From JADJSS01 sp046329815 (lineage in GTDB: Bacteria; Bacteroidota; Bacteroidia; Chitinophagales; JADIYW01), in the NCBI GenBank assembly GCA_046329815.1, contig JAXLTY010000002.1:186001-250000 (forward strand): a stretch of DNA of 64,000 nt. The letters run 5' to 3'. The translations under genes and the position numbers were made by a program. Under the pieces are notes generated by a model that had not been told where the DNA came from, did no database searches, and saw nothing but the letters and a program-made list of their open reading frames with translations. The stretch's first letter is position 1. Each line of letters starts with the position of its first letter. Positions 7,842 through 15,754 of the stretch are shown piece after piece.

Positions 7842-8732
7842 CTATTTTTTAATACTGATCTTTACTTTATCGGTTTCAATTCGCAGTGAATCCATTTTGG
7901 TAACGCGCAACGGTTGCGTGAAACTTGCAGTTGCATTTAAATTTGTATTGAAACTGGTGGTAATGTTGTCGTTTTCAGTAGTAACATCAGCATGAAACGG
8001 TTTTGTAACAGGTGCGTGAATGACTTTCTTTAATGGAATCTGTACCATTTGTGAAACAGGAACTTGTAACGTTCCTTGTATGTGAACTAGTTGTTTTATA
8101 GGTACTTCGGCTTTAACTGGTATCGTTGTTTTTAGCGGAATATTGTAATCTTGCGCATTTAAGATAATGGTGTCATTTACTTGTAATGGCTGGTTGATTG
8201 GTATATTTACTTTTACAGGAATCGTAGATTTTACAGGCAGTGAAACATTCAGGAAATGTTTGAAATTAGTTCTGATTTTGGTATCTAACGGAATAGAAAA
8301 ATCAACTGCTAACGAGTCGTTGATATTTAGTTTTTTGTTGAATGGAATCACTAAATTCTGCAAAGGCATTTCCGTTTGGTCGAGTTTAATATCAACCGGC
8401 AAATCAAATTCCAGATGCAATACCTGATCCATGAAAACATCCGTGTTCAAAGGAACAGTCAGGTTCATTTTCAAAGGTACATCTAGCAATTCATTCATAT
8501 TAATTTCCAGCGCGTCTGTAACGTTAATCTTAGTACGCAATTGATCTTCGAGTTTAATTCCAATTGTACTGTCCACTTTTGCAGTCAATGGTACTTTATC
8601 TGTTACGTAAATCGAAACCGGCTGATCAATATTCATTCCGACAACCGCATTTTTTATAAACCAAAATATGCCAATCAATAATGCTGCTGTGATTCCGCCT
8701 ACGATGCCTGCAACTATAAATCCTTTCTTCAT
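7842..8732 (-). CDS. membrane-anchored repetitive beta protein of unknown function
   Basis: 296 residues. An N-terminal transmembrane anchor (MKKGFIVAGIVGGITAALLIGIFWF) is followed by about 250 residues of a loose internal repeat. Short strands such as VPLKMNLTVPL, IPFNKKL, IPLDTKI, IPVKVNIPI, IPLKTTIPVKAEVPI and VPVSQMVQIPL recur every 20-25 residues, alternating hydrophobic and polar residues. There are almost no aromatic or cysteine residues in the repeats. This suggests an elongated beta-solenoid or stacked beta structure projecting into the periplasm. I recognise no family. Divergent from the hydrolase at 8827. Confidence 0.7.
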   Translation of the reverse strand: MKKGFIVAGIVGGITAALLIGIFWFIKNAVVGMNIDQPVSIYVTDKVPLTAKVDSTIGIKLEDQLRTKINVTDALEINMNELLDVPLKMNLTVPLNTDVFMDQVLHLEFDLPVDIKLDQTEMPLQNLVIPFNKKLNINDSLAVDFSIPLDTKIRTNFKHFLNVSLPVKSTIPVKVNIPINQPLQVNDTIILNAQDYNIPLKTTIPVKAEVPIKQLVHIQGTLQVPVSQMVQIPLKKVIHAPVTKPFHADVTTENDNITTSFNTNLNATASFTQPLRVTKMDSLRIETDKVKISIKK

Positions 8733-8826
8733 AGTATTCTTTTATTTAACAATATAAAAATCTTTCGAGACAAATTAGTTTGCTTTGGTAAAGTATTTTT
8801 AAGCTTGAATAGAATAGATTTACCAA

Positions 8827-9657
8827 ATGGCTGTACGTAGATTTAATTACGAGTTTGAAAATGTGCACTATTATCGCTTCAGTGTGTATCGCTTAGGTAG
8901 TAATGTACAGACTGTTTATACGTTTGTGCTTGATGATTTATTAATCGATACAGCACAGCGTTTCAATCGTGAAAACATTTTGAAGGTTGCGCAAGATCAT
9001 GAAATTTCTACAATCATTTTAACACATCATCATGAAGATCATAGTGGCAACGTGGCTTTTTTAATGAAGCAACTACATGTTGATGCGTATGCACATCCTG
9101 AAACTGTTCGTATTTTGAAGAAAGGTTACAGCATTTCTGTTTTAGGAAAACTGATGAACGGCAATGTTGACAGAGCATTGTTAAATCCGATTTTAGAAAC
9201 GGATCTAATTGAAACGAAAAACTATTCGTTGCAGCCAATTTTTACGCCAGGTCATTGCCACGATCATTATTGTTATTTCGAAAAGAATCACGGATATTTA
9301 TTTTCCGGTGATTTGTATGTTGCCGATAAGATAAAATACTTTGCACCTTATGAAAGTATTTTCACACAAATGGACTCGCTTAAAAAATTATTACAACTCG
9401 ATTTTGATGTGTTGTTTTGTTCGCATAATCCAAAAACAGAAAATGGTAAAAAACGTTTGCAGAATAAACTCAATTTCTTTGAAGATTTTGTAGGAACAGT
9501 GAGCAAATACAAAGAAGAAGGTCATTCTTCTTCTGAGATATTAGCAAAAATGGGTAACAAAGAAAATGTCTTTTACAAAGTGATCACATTCGGTGATTTT
9601 ACAGCAGAAAATTTGGTAAAAAGTGCCTTAAACGATTTGAATAAGCACGCTAAATAG
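8827..9657 (+). CDS. metallo-beta-lactamase-fold hydrolase
   Basis: 276 residues with the MBL metal motif HxHxDH at H67-H69-D71-H72 (ILTHHHEDHSGN). The third histidine follows in FTPGHCHDHYCYF, with FSGDLYV and a terminal SHNP. Family members hydrolyse thioesters, lactones or other esters with one or two bound metals. No secretion signal is visible, so it is cytosolic. The order of motifs fits the glyoxalase II-like or general MBL hydrolase branch; the substrate cannot be assigned. Confidence 0.85.
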   Translation: MAVRRFNYEFENVHYYRFSVYRLGSNVQTVYTFVLDDLLIDTAQRFNRENILKVAQDHEISTIILTHHHEDHSGNVAFLMKQLHVDAYAHPETVRILKKGYSISVLGKLMNGNVDRALLNPILETDLIETKNYSLQPIFTPGHCHDHYCYFEKNHGYLFSGDLYVADKIKYFAPYESIFTQMDSLKKLLQLDFDVLFCSHNPKTENGKKRLQNKLNFFEDFVGTVSKYKEEGHSSSEILAKMGNKENVFYKVITFGDFTAENLVKSALNDLNKHAK

Positions 9658-9666
9658 AATCTGTAA

Positions 9667-11670
9667 TTACTCGCTCATTATTCTCAGCAAACCATTTGTA
9701 GTGCCGATAAACATGGAATGTTTAGAGCCAAATACAAAATTACTTTTGTTGTTATTTAAATTGAATTTAGCGACACCTTTAAAATCAGGTGATAAAGAAT
9801 ACACTATTTTATTGTACTCTGATGCTGCATTTAATTTAATAGCTGTGAATTGCCATTTCGCAGCGTCTGTACCATTTTCATAAATATATGCTTGCTCATC
9901 AGCGCCAGAAATTTTAACAGAAGCCGTGTTGCAAAGTGTATTTACATGCAGTTTGTTCCATTCGTAATCTTGCTTCCAAAGTCCGGTTTCAGTGCAGTTA
10001 AATCGCATAATGCCTTTTGCAGCATAACCATTGATAACATTACCAAATGTATTGCTGATCAAAATAGTATTGTTGCTGTAACTAACCGCGTTTTCGCAGG
10101 CACTGCCAACTGCATATTCAAACAATCTGAATCTATATTTAACGTTTCCGGTTGCAGCATCAATGATCATCATGTTTTTAGTTGGAAAAGCATTATCGCA
10201 AAAAACAATTTCGTTCTTGTCGGCAATAAATGTTGGCGTTGTCTGGCTGGATGCTACTTTATTTCCTGTTTCTTTTATAAAACTGTTTTTGTATGGTAAT
10301 GACCAATTTGCCTTTATACTGTTTGATTTTGCATCGAACGATAATTTATGCAAACCTAAGTTAGTAGTAATATAAGCAGCACCGTCATTATCTGTAGTGA
10401 TGCTGTTTTGTATGGTTTGAAATTGTTTAATTTCGAATCCAAAATAACTAACGGTTTTCTTCTTACTTTTTGCTGTCGGATCATCTAATTCAAGATGTAC
10501 GAATTGTGTCAGACTTTCAGCATTTTCGAAGTATGAATTGGAATCGAGTTCGTTGTTTTTTTCTCTTAAAATGTTAGATTGTATTACATACTTCGCGTTT
10601 TCCAAGTACGGTGCACTGAATGCCTGCGGATTTTGGAAATATCTTTTTTGTAAATCAGTGGTGTCGTTTTCATCTGGATCAACAGAACCTTTTAAATCTT
10701 CATATAAAAGCGTTGAATAATCTTTTCTCATGGCATCGTACCAACTGTAATCTTTGTTGAAATTATGTAATTTGATCTCGTTATTGTAAACTGTTTTTTC
10801 ATTTTTGGAAACATTTGCCAAAACACCAACAATGCCTTGCGTAAAGCTCAACCATATATTTTTATTGTTATCAGCATGTGCAGTTTGAACTTGTAATGCG
10901 CTTTTGCCTTTTGATGACAATGCACTTGAATAAAAATAATTTACTTGTATAGATGCATTATTAAAACTCCATTTTTTTTCATCGTTTTTTATTGCGCGAA
11001 TGATCCAAATTCCAGGCGTTACTGTTTTTGATTTTTTCCAGCATAATTCACCATCTTTTGAAATGGCTTCTTTTCGTTTGTTCACTGGTATAACAACTGT
11101 GTGTGACAATGAATCGATAAAAAATAGTTCTTTTCTGTTGGCACTGTTTGTTTTTGAATTATATACATTATCAACAGGCACATTAATCTTCGATGTTACT
11201 TTCATTTGGCTGCCACTGATGTCAATAAATAATAAAGTAGCATTTTGCTTACTGAATGCAATAGTAACAAGTGTGTTGGCATCTAAAAATGCGATTTCCG
11301 GAAAATACTCTTTACCGTTATTTTTTGAAAGCAATTCGTAAACCGTATTTTTAGTGGTTGGAGCAGCAAATTTACTGGAATTGGTGGCTGTTGTGTTTTC
11401 AAAAGTAGTGCTTGCAAATTCCATACTTTCGCTTTCACTTTTTTTATTTTTTAACGAAATAGAACCATTGTTCTTTGCTAAATAAGAAGCATATTGATTT
11501 TTTTGAGCAGATGATGTTGCCAATTTGGCGGCAATTTCAGAAGATAGACTTGAATTCAAATCATCAAAATGTTTTACATTCAGCGATTCAGAAGTAGATG
11601 AATTTTGAGCGATAATACCGTGAAATGAGCATGCTGATACAGCCAGCAGCAATAAGAATTTAATTTTCAT
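9667..11670 (-). CDS. secreted protein of unknown function, probable beta-propeller
   Basis: 667 residues from ATG 11670. The signal peptide is MKIKFLLLLAVSACSFHGIIAQ, cut after AQ. An ATG 24 bases upstream gives no better signal. After a Ser/Asn-rich linker, the body has repeated beta-rich segments with DIDG-like turns. Examples are ENAKYVIQSNI, GAAYITTNLGLHKLSFDAK and MMIIDAATGNVKYRFRL, resembling PQQ-enzyme or WD-type propeller blades. No catalytic motif or T9SS sorting tail is visible. Alternatives are a two-domain propeller or a binding protein. Confidence 0.6.
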   Translation of the reverse strand: MKIKFLLLLAVSACSFHGIIAQNSSTSESLNVKHFDDLNSSLSSEIAAKLATSSAQKNQYASYLAKNNGSISLKNKKSESESMEFASTTFENTTATNSSKFAAPTTKNTVYELLSKNNGKEYFPEIAFLDANTLVTIAFSKQNATLLFIDISGSQMKVTSKINVPVDNVYNSKTNSANRKELFFIDSLSHTVVIPVNKRKEAISKDGELCWKKSKTVTPGIWIIRAIKNDEKKWSFNNASIQVNYFYSSALSSKGKSALQVQTAHADNNKNIWLSFTQGIVGVLANVSKNEKTVYNNEIKLHNFNKDYSWYDAMRKDYSTLLYEDLKGSVDPDENDTTDLQKRYFQNPQAFSAPYLENAKYVIQSNILREKNNELDSNSYFENAESLTQFVHLELDDPTAKSKKKTVSYFGFEIKQFQTIQNSITTDNDGAAYITTNLGLHKLSFDAKSNSIKANWSLPYKNSFIKETGNKVASSQTTPTFIADKNEIVFCDNAFPTKNMMIIDAATGNVKYRFRLFEYAVGSACENAVSYSNNTILISNTFGNVINGYAAKGIMRFNCTETGLWKQDYEWNKLHVNTLCNTASVKISGADEQAYIYENGTDAAKWQFTAIKLNAASEYNKIVYSLSPDFKGVAKFNLNNNKSNFVFGSKHSMFIGTTNGLLRIMSE

Positions 11671-11744
11671 AGCTAAAATAGTGTTTACGCACACTAAATT
11701 AGATATTAAAAATCAAATATTTATGATTCGAAATAAAATTTGCG

Positions 11745-12956
11745 TTAAAAGTCGGCGCTGAGTAGTAATTCAAGGTCAGTAAATTTCAAATCAAATTTTT
11801 TGGCGATAAATTCTTTGGTCAGAGCGCCTTTGTATAAATAAGTGCCGTGTAAAATTCCGGTATCTGTTTTTATTAAATTTTCCAAACCACCGGCATTTGC
11901 AGCATTTTTTAACATTGGCGACAAAATATTACTCAACGCGTAACTTGCAGTTCTCGAAACATTGGATGCAATATTTGGCACACAATAATGTATGACGCCG
12001 TGTTTGGTGAAAATTGGTTCATCGTGATTGGTTACCTGAGAAGTCTCAAAACAACCACCATTATCAATGCTTACATCAATAATTACTGAATCTTTTTTCA
12101 TCGAACGAACCATATCTTCGGTAACCACACAAGGTGTTTTTCCATTTTTAGGTTTTAAAGCGCCAATCACTACATGCGAACGAGAAATATTTTTAGCCAG
12201 ATTAACCGGATCGATCACTGAAGTATAAATTTTATTTCCAAGATCTTTTTGTAAACGTGATAAACGAAAAATATTATCATCAAACACCTGAACGGAAGCA
12301 CCTAATGCTAACGCAGATTTAGCAGCAGCTTCGCCAACTGTGCCTGCACCAAGAATCAATACTTTTGCCGGTGGTTGTCCTGCAATGCCACCTAATAAAA
12401 TTCCTTTTCCATAATCATTGCTTAAGTATTTTGCGGCAATCATAATCGCATAATTTCCGGCAATTTCACTCATGGAGCGCATAAACGGATAAGTGTTGTA
12501 ATCGCCTTTTACATATTCGAATGCAATTGCCGTAATACGTTTTTCCATCATGCTTTTTAAGCTTGATTTGGTTTGATTCGGTAACAAAATAGGTGAGAAG
12601 ATGGTTTGATTATTCTGTAACAGGCGAATCTCATTCGGACAAATTGGTGCTGATTTTATGATTGTTTCCGCTTTAAATACATCATCTTTAGTGTAAACAA
12701 TATCAGCGCCGGCATTTACATATTCATCGTTAGAGAAATTAGAATTTTCGCCTGCATCTTTTTCAACTACCACACGAAAACCATAATTAACCAGTGCCAA
12801 AACAGAATTTGGCGTTAACGGAACACGTTTTTCCTGGTAATCGGTTTCTTTCGGAATGCCAATATATAAAGACTTCTTAGCGTTTTGAATGTCAGCTAAA
12901 ACTTCTTTGGTGTATAATGAATAATCCGTTTTCAGTTTTCCGATAATTGATTCCAT
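11745..12956 (-). CDS. ald: alanine dehydrogenase (AlaDH/PNT family)
   Basis: 403 residues. The N-terminal half has IGIPKETDYQEKRVPLTPNSV, the AlaDH/PNT signature. The NAD-binding Rossmann motif is VLILGAGTVGEAAAKSALALGASV. The enzyme interconverts alanine with pyruvate and ammonia. It is about 30 residues longer than classic Ald (about 371), through an N-terminal extension. The alternative in this superfamily is the alpha subunit of proton-pumping transhydrogenase, but no beta subunit is nearby. It lies downstream of tsaE across a heptanucleotide tract (12968-13033). Confidence 0.85.
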   Translation of the reverse strand: MESIIGKLKTDYSLYTKEVLADIQNAKKSLYIGIPKETDYQEKRVPLTPNSVLALVNYGFRVVVEKDAGENSNFSNDEYVNAGADIVYTKDDVFKAETIIKSAPICPNEIRLLQNNQTIFSPILLPNQTKSSLKSMMEKRITAIAFEYVKGDYNTYPFMRSMSEIAGNYAIMIAAKYLSNDYGKGILLGGIAGQPPAKVLILGAGTVGEAAAKSALALGASVQVFDDNIFRLSRLQKDLGNKIYTSVIDPVNLAKNISRSHVVIGALKPKNGKTPCVVTEDMVRSMKKDSVIIDVSIDNGGCFETSQVTNHDEPIFTKHGVIHYCVPNIASNVSRTASYALSNILSPMLKNAANAGGLENLIKTDTGILHGTYLYKGALTKEFIAKKFDLKFTDLELLLSADF

Positions 12957-12967
12957 GATGGTATTTT

Positions 12968-13033
12968 AGTATAAAGTATGCCGTATTTAAAGTATGCAGT
13001 TAACAGGTGCATACTGTTTACTAACTACTGACT
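12968..13033. repeat. heptanucleotide tract C
   Basis: The clearest part is ACTGTTT, ACTAACT, ACTGACT (13013-13033), exactly phased. A looser set of AGTATAA, AGTATGC, CGTATTT lies at 12968-12988. The tract spans the tsaE stop codon and reaches to within 12 bases of the ald ATG. Confidence 0.75.
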
Positions 13034-13440
13034 ACATTTATTGTTCTGTTTTCTTCAAATTTAGTGATTTTTATTTTAATATGATTGTCCGGTAAAATAG
13101 ATTCGAAATTATCAGGCCATTCAATAAAACATAAATTTCCGGAAAAGAAATAATCTTCGATACCAATATTCATAGCTTCTTCAATCGATTTTAAACGGTA
13201 CAAATCGATATGATAAATGATTTTACCATCATCCGTTTTGTATTCATTAATGATTGGATAGGTCGGCGAAGAAATAGAATCGGTGACGTTGATTTTTTCG
13301 CAAATCAGTTTTATCAAAGTAGTTTTTCCGGCGCCTAAATTTCCGTAAAAACAGAATACATTATGCGATGAAGTCAATTCAATAATTCGATTGGAAACTT
13401 CGTCTAATTCTTCAATATTTTTTATCTCAAATCGCAACAT
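13021..13440 (-). CDS. tsaE: tRNA t6A synthesis ATPase TsaE
   Basis: 139 residues with the P-loop FYGNLGAGKTTLIK and the family SPTYPIINEY and HIDLYRL motifs, ending with the IEWPDNF segment. TsaE is the ATPase that activates TsaB-TsaD in threonylcarbamoyl-adenosine-37 synthesis on ANN-decoding tRNAs, an essential modification in most bacteria. I chose ATG 13440 over TTG/GTG codons just upstream: this ATG overlaps the vapC stop as TGATG and so is translationally coupled. The last residues VVSS are encoded by a heptanucleotide tract. Confidence 0.92.
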   Translation of the reverse strand: MLRFEIKNIEELDEVSNRIIELTSSHNVFCFYGNLGAGKTTLIKLICEKINVTDSISSPTYPIINEYKTDDGKIIYHIDLYRLKSIEEAMNIGIEDYFFSGNLCFIEWPDNFESILPDNHIKIKITKFEENRTINVVSS

Positions 13441-13820
13441 CACCAAACAGTTTTCACTTTATAGTTAGAAAAATTTTCGTCTTTTGTAATAATCGTAAAA
13501 TTTTCTGAAATCGCTTGAGCAATAATCATTCTGTCAAACGGATCTTTATGATAAAGATTCAAAGAATTTAGAATTAATAAATGTTCTGTTGAAATACTGA
13601 TGATTCCAATATCAGACGAATGTATCAGGTTAAAGAAATCTTGTAAAGAAATCTGAAGTTTTAGTTTTTCTAAGGAATATTTTATGGCAATTTCCCATAG
13701 CGTAACGATACTTATAAATTTTGGTGTTGAATTTTCTGACAGTGTTATTTGGGCATGATTTGATAATTTTTCATCATTTTCTATAAACCATAATAAAGTG
13801 TGTGTGTCTAACAGAAACAT
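13440..13820 (-). CDS. vapC: PIN-domain ribonuclease toxin, VapC family
   Basis: 126 residues beginning FLLDTHTLLWF. Acidic PIN residues are in place: D5, E43 (TLWEIAIK), D96 in KDPFDRMIIAQA, and D114 in TKDENF. VapC toxins are magnesium-dependent RNases, often cutting initiator tRNA or rRNA, and are held inactive by the VapB antitoxin. It overlaps the antitoxin stop by one base (TAATG) and the tsaE start by one base (TGATG). It is an unusual insertion upstream of a housekeeping gene. Confidence 0.88.
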   Translation of the reverse strand: MFLLDTHTLLWFIENDEKLSNHAQITLSENSTPKFISIVTLWEIAIKYSLEKLKLQISLQDFFNLIHSSDIGIISISTEHLLILNSLNLYHKDPFDRMIIAQAISENFTIITKDENFSNYKVKTVW

Positions 13821-14026
13821 TACATGTAATCTTTAAATTCATCTAAAGGTTCATCAAAATCATTGGACAATTGAATTTTACCTTTTAAAATTCCAAACAG
13901 ATCACCGAATGGAATTAATTTGTCGGTATGTTGTTGCTGTAATTTTGATAAATAGATTTCAAGTTCTAGTTGTTGTTTAGAAGAGAGATTTTCCAGTTTA
14001 TGTAATATTTCCGAAGAAATTGTCAT
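13820..14026 (-). CDS. vapB: VapB-type antitoxin (DUF2281-like)
   Basis: 68 residues: an N-terminal helix-rich segment (MTISSEILHKLENLSSKQQ), then LIPFGDLFGILKGKI and an acidic end DFDEPLDEFKDYM. The acidic, unstructured C-terminus and the position directly before a PIN toxin fit the short antitoxins annotated as DUF2281. It lacks an obvious DNA-binding fold, so autoregulation may be weak and the pair may depend on porX transcription. porX stops only 12 bases upstream. Confidence 0.8.
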   Translation of the reverse strand: MTISSEILHKLENLSSKQQLELEIYLSKLQQQHTDKLIPFGDLFGILKGKIQLSNDFDEPLDEFKDYM

Positions 14027-14038
14027 ATAACAAATATA

Positions 14039-15595
14039 CTATTTACTTTCAAAAACGGCAACAGGAACAATCATTTCTTCAATAGAAACACCACCATGCT
14101 GAAATGTATTTCTGTAATAATTGACAAAATGATTGTAATTGTTCGGATAGCAAAAATAATAATCTTCTTTTGCAAAAACATATGACGAACTCAAATTAGA
14201 TTTTGGCAAAAAAGCTTCTTCCGGATTTTTTACATAGAACACTTCTTTTTCATTGAAATTCAGGTTCTTTCCGGTTTTGTAACGCAAATTGGTTGTTGTT
14301 GCTTTGTCACCGATTATTTTCGATGGATTCTGCACACGCATCGTTCCATGGTCGGAAGTTATGATGATACGTACTTTTTTCTCTTTTAATTTTTGAATCG
14401 CGTTGAACAATGGCGAATGATCAAACCACGACATTGTCAGTGAACGATACGCGGCTTCATCGCTAGCCAGCTCTTTCAACACTTCCATTTCTGTGCGTGC
14501 ATGCGATAACATATCCACGAAGTTATACACGATAACATTGAAGGTGTTGTTCATCAGGTTCAGAATATTGTCTTCCAATACTTTGCCTGCCTGATGATTG
14601 GTGATTTTGGTATAACTTGTTTTTATATCGATGCCAAAACGTTTGAACTGTTCGTTTAAGAAAAATTCTTCGTGCAAATTCTTTCCTGCATTTTCGTCGT
14701 CATAAAACCATTTGTCCGGATATTTTTTATCGATTTCAGAAGGCATCAATCCTGAAAAAATAGCATTGCGCGAATATTGTGTGGTGGTTGGCAAGATCGC
14801 ATAAAAATAATCTTCGCTAACTTTTCTGAAATCTTCTTTCAACATGCTTTCAATCATTCGGTAATGATCGTAACGCAAATTATCGATTAAAATAAAAAAC
14901 GTTGGCGCATCACCATCAATATTAGGAATGATTTTGTTCTTAAATAAAGTATGCGACTGTGTCGGAGTACTTTCTTTTCCTGGCTCTTTCACCCATTTTA
15001 AATAGTTTTTAGAAACAAATTTGAAGAACTCTTTATTCGCTTCTGCTTTCTGCATATCCAAAATATTTTTCATATCAGGATTGTCTGCATTTTCCAGTTC
15101 AAGTTCCCAATAAATTAATTTCTTATAGAGTTCTGCCCATTCAACATGATCATTTACATTGTTTAATTCTGACATGATATTCTGAAATTCCTGCCGATAA
15201 CTGGTAGATGTTTTTTCAGAAACCAATCGTTTATTTTCTGTCAGTTTTTTGATGGATAATAAGATTTGGTTTGGACGAACAGGTTTAATTAAATAATCGG
15301 CGATTTGCGAACCAATCGCTTCTTCCATGATATTTTCTTCTTCATTTTTCGTAATCATCACCACAGGAATATCTTTGTTAATAGCTTTCATGCGCGACAA
15401 AGTTTCCAAACCGGAAATGCCAGGCATATGTTCATCCAGGAATATGAGATCGTAATGATTGCTCTTGCATTTATCCAAGGCATCGTGTCCGTTACTAACT
15501 GGTTCCACAGCATATCCTTTTTGCTCCAAAAATAATATCTGAGGTTTTAGTAAATCTATTTCATCATCGGCCCAAAGGATTTTTATTTCGGTCAT
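14039..15595 (-). CDS. porX: PorX, T9SS response regulator with PglZ phosphatase-like domain
   Basis: 518 residues, the usual PorX length. The N-terminal receiver domain (1-125) has the phosphoacceptor D54 in LIFLDEHMPG and the switch lysine in LIKPVRP. After a helical linker, the C-terminal PglZ domain of the alkaline phosphatase superfamily has LIDNLRYDHYRM, LPTTTQYSRNAIFSG and IITSDHGTMRV. PorX with its kinase PorY controls type IX secretion genes; the PglZ domain has been shown to hydrolyse cyclic oligonucleotides in Porphyromonas. It heads a minus-strand run of porX-vapB-vapC-tsaE. Confidence 0.93.
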   Translation of the reverse strand: MTEIKILWADDEIDLLKPQILFLEQKGYAVEPVSNGHDALDKCKSNHYDLIFLDEHMPGISGLETLSRMKAINKDIPVVMITKNEEENIMEEAIGSQIADYLIKPVRPNQILLSIKKLTENKRLVSEKTSTSYRQEFQNIMSELNNVNDHVEWAELYKKLIYWELELENADNPDMKNILDMQKAEANKEFFKFVSKNYLKWVKEPGKESTPTQSHTLFKNKIIPNIDGDAPTFFILIDNLRYDHYRMIESMLKEDFRKVSEDYFYAILPTTTQYSRNAIFSGLMPSEIDKKYPDKWFYDDENAGKNLHEEFFLNEQFKRFGIDIKTSYTKITNHQAGKVLEDNILNLMNNTFNVIVYNFVDMLSHARTEMEVLKELASDEAAYRSLTMSWFDHSPLFNAIQKLKEKKVRIIITSDHGTMRVQNPSKIIGDKATTTNLRYKTGKNLNFNEKEVFYVKNPEEAFLPKSNLSSSYVFAKEDYYFCYPNNYNHFVNYYRNTFQHGGVSIEEMIVPVAVFESK

Positions 15596-15603
15596 GGTGT
15601 GTA

Positions 15604-15631
15604 AGTTATTGGTTAATGGTTATTAGTTATA
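15604..15631. repeat. heptanucleotide tract D
   Basis: Four exactly phased units, AGTTATT, GGTTAAT, GGTTATT, AGTTATA, begin 9 bases upstream of the porX ATG (minus strand). Confidence 0.8.
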
Positions 15632-15640
15632 AGGTTTTCT

Positions 15641-15648
15641 TACCTTTG
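15641..15648 (+). promoter_or_regulatory. -7 element upstream of HD hydrolase gene
   Basis: TACCTTTG matches TAnnTTTG and reads plus. It implies a leader of about 100 bases before ATG 15755. No convincing -33 TTG is present, because the region is occupied by heptanucleotide tract D. Confidence 0.4.
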
Positions 15649-15725
15649 AAGTGTAAAGTACATTTATATCGCAAAATAAATAGTTTTATTTTATTAAAAA
15701 ATGTGAATAAAGTTTTTTGATGTCA

Positions 15726-15754
15726 ACTTATAACTTGTAACTAATAATGCTCAA
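15726..15754. repeat. heptanucleotide tract E, ending at a start codon
   Basis: ACTTATA, ACTTGTA, ACTAATA, ATGCTCA, then A and ATG. The tract runs right up to the HD hydrolase start and ends in GCTCAAATGAAC, a junction repeated exactly at 19862-19873. Confidence 0.8.
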
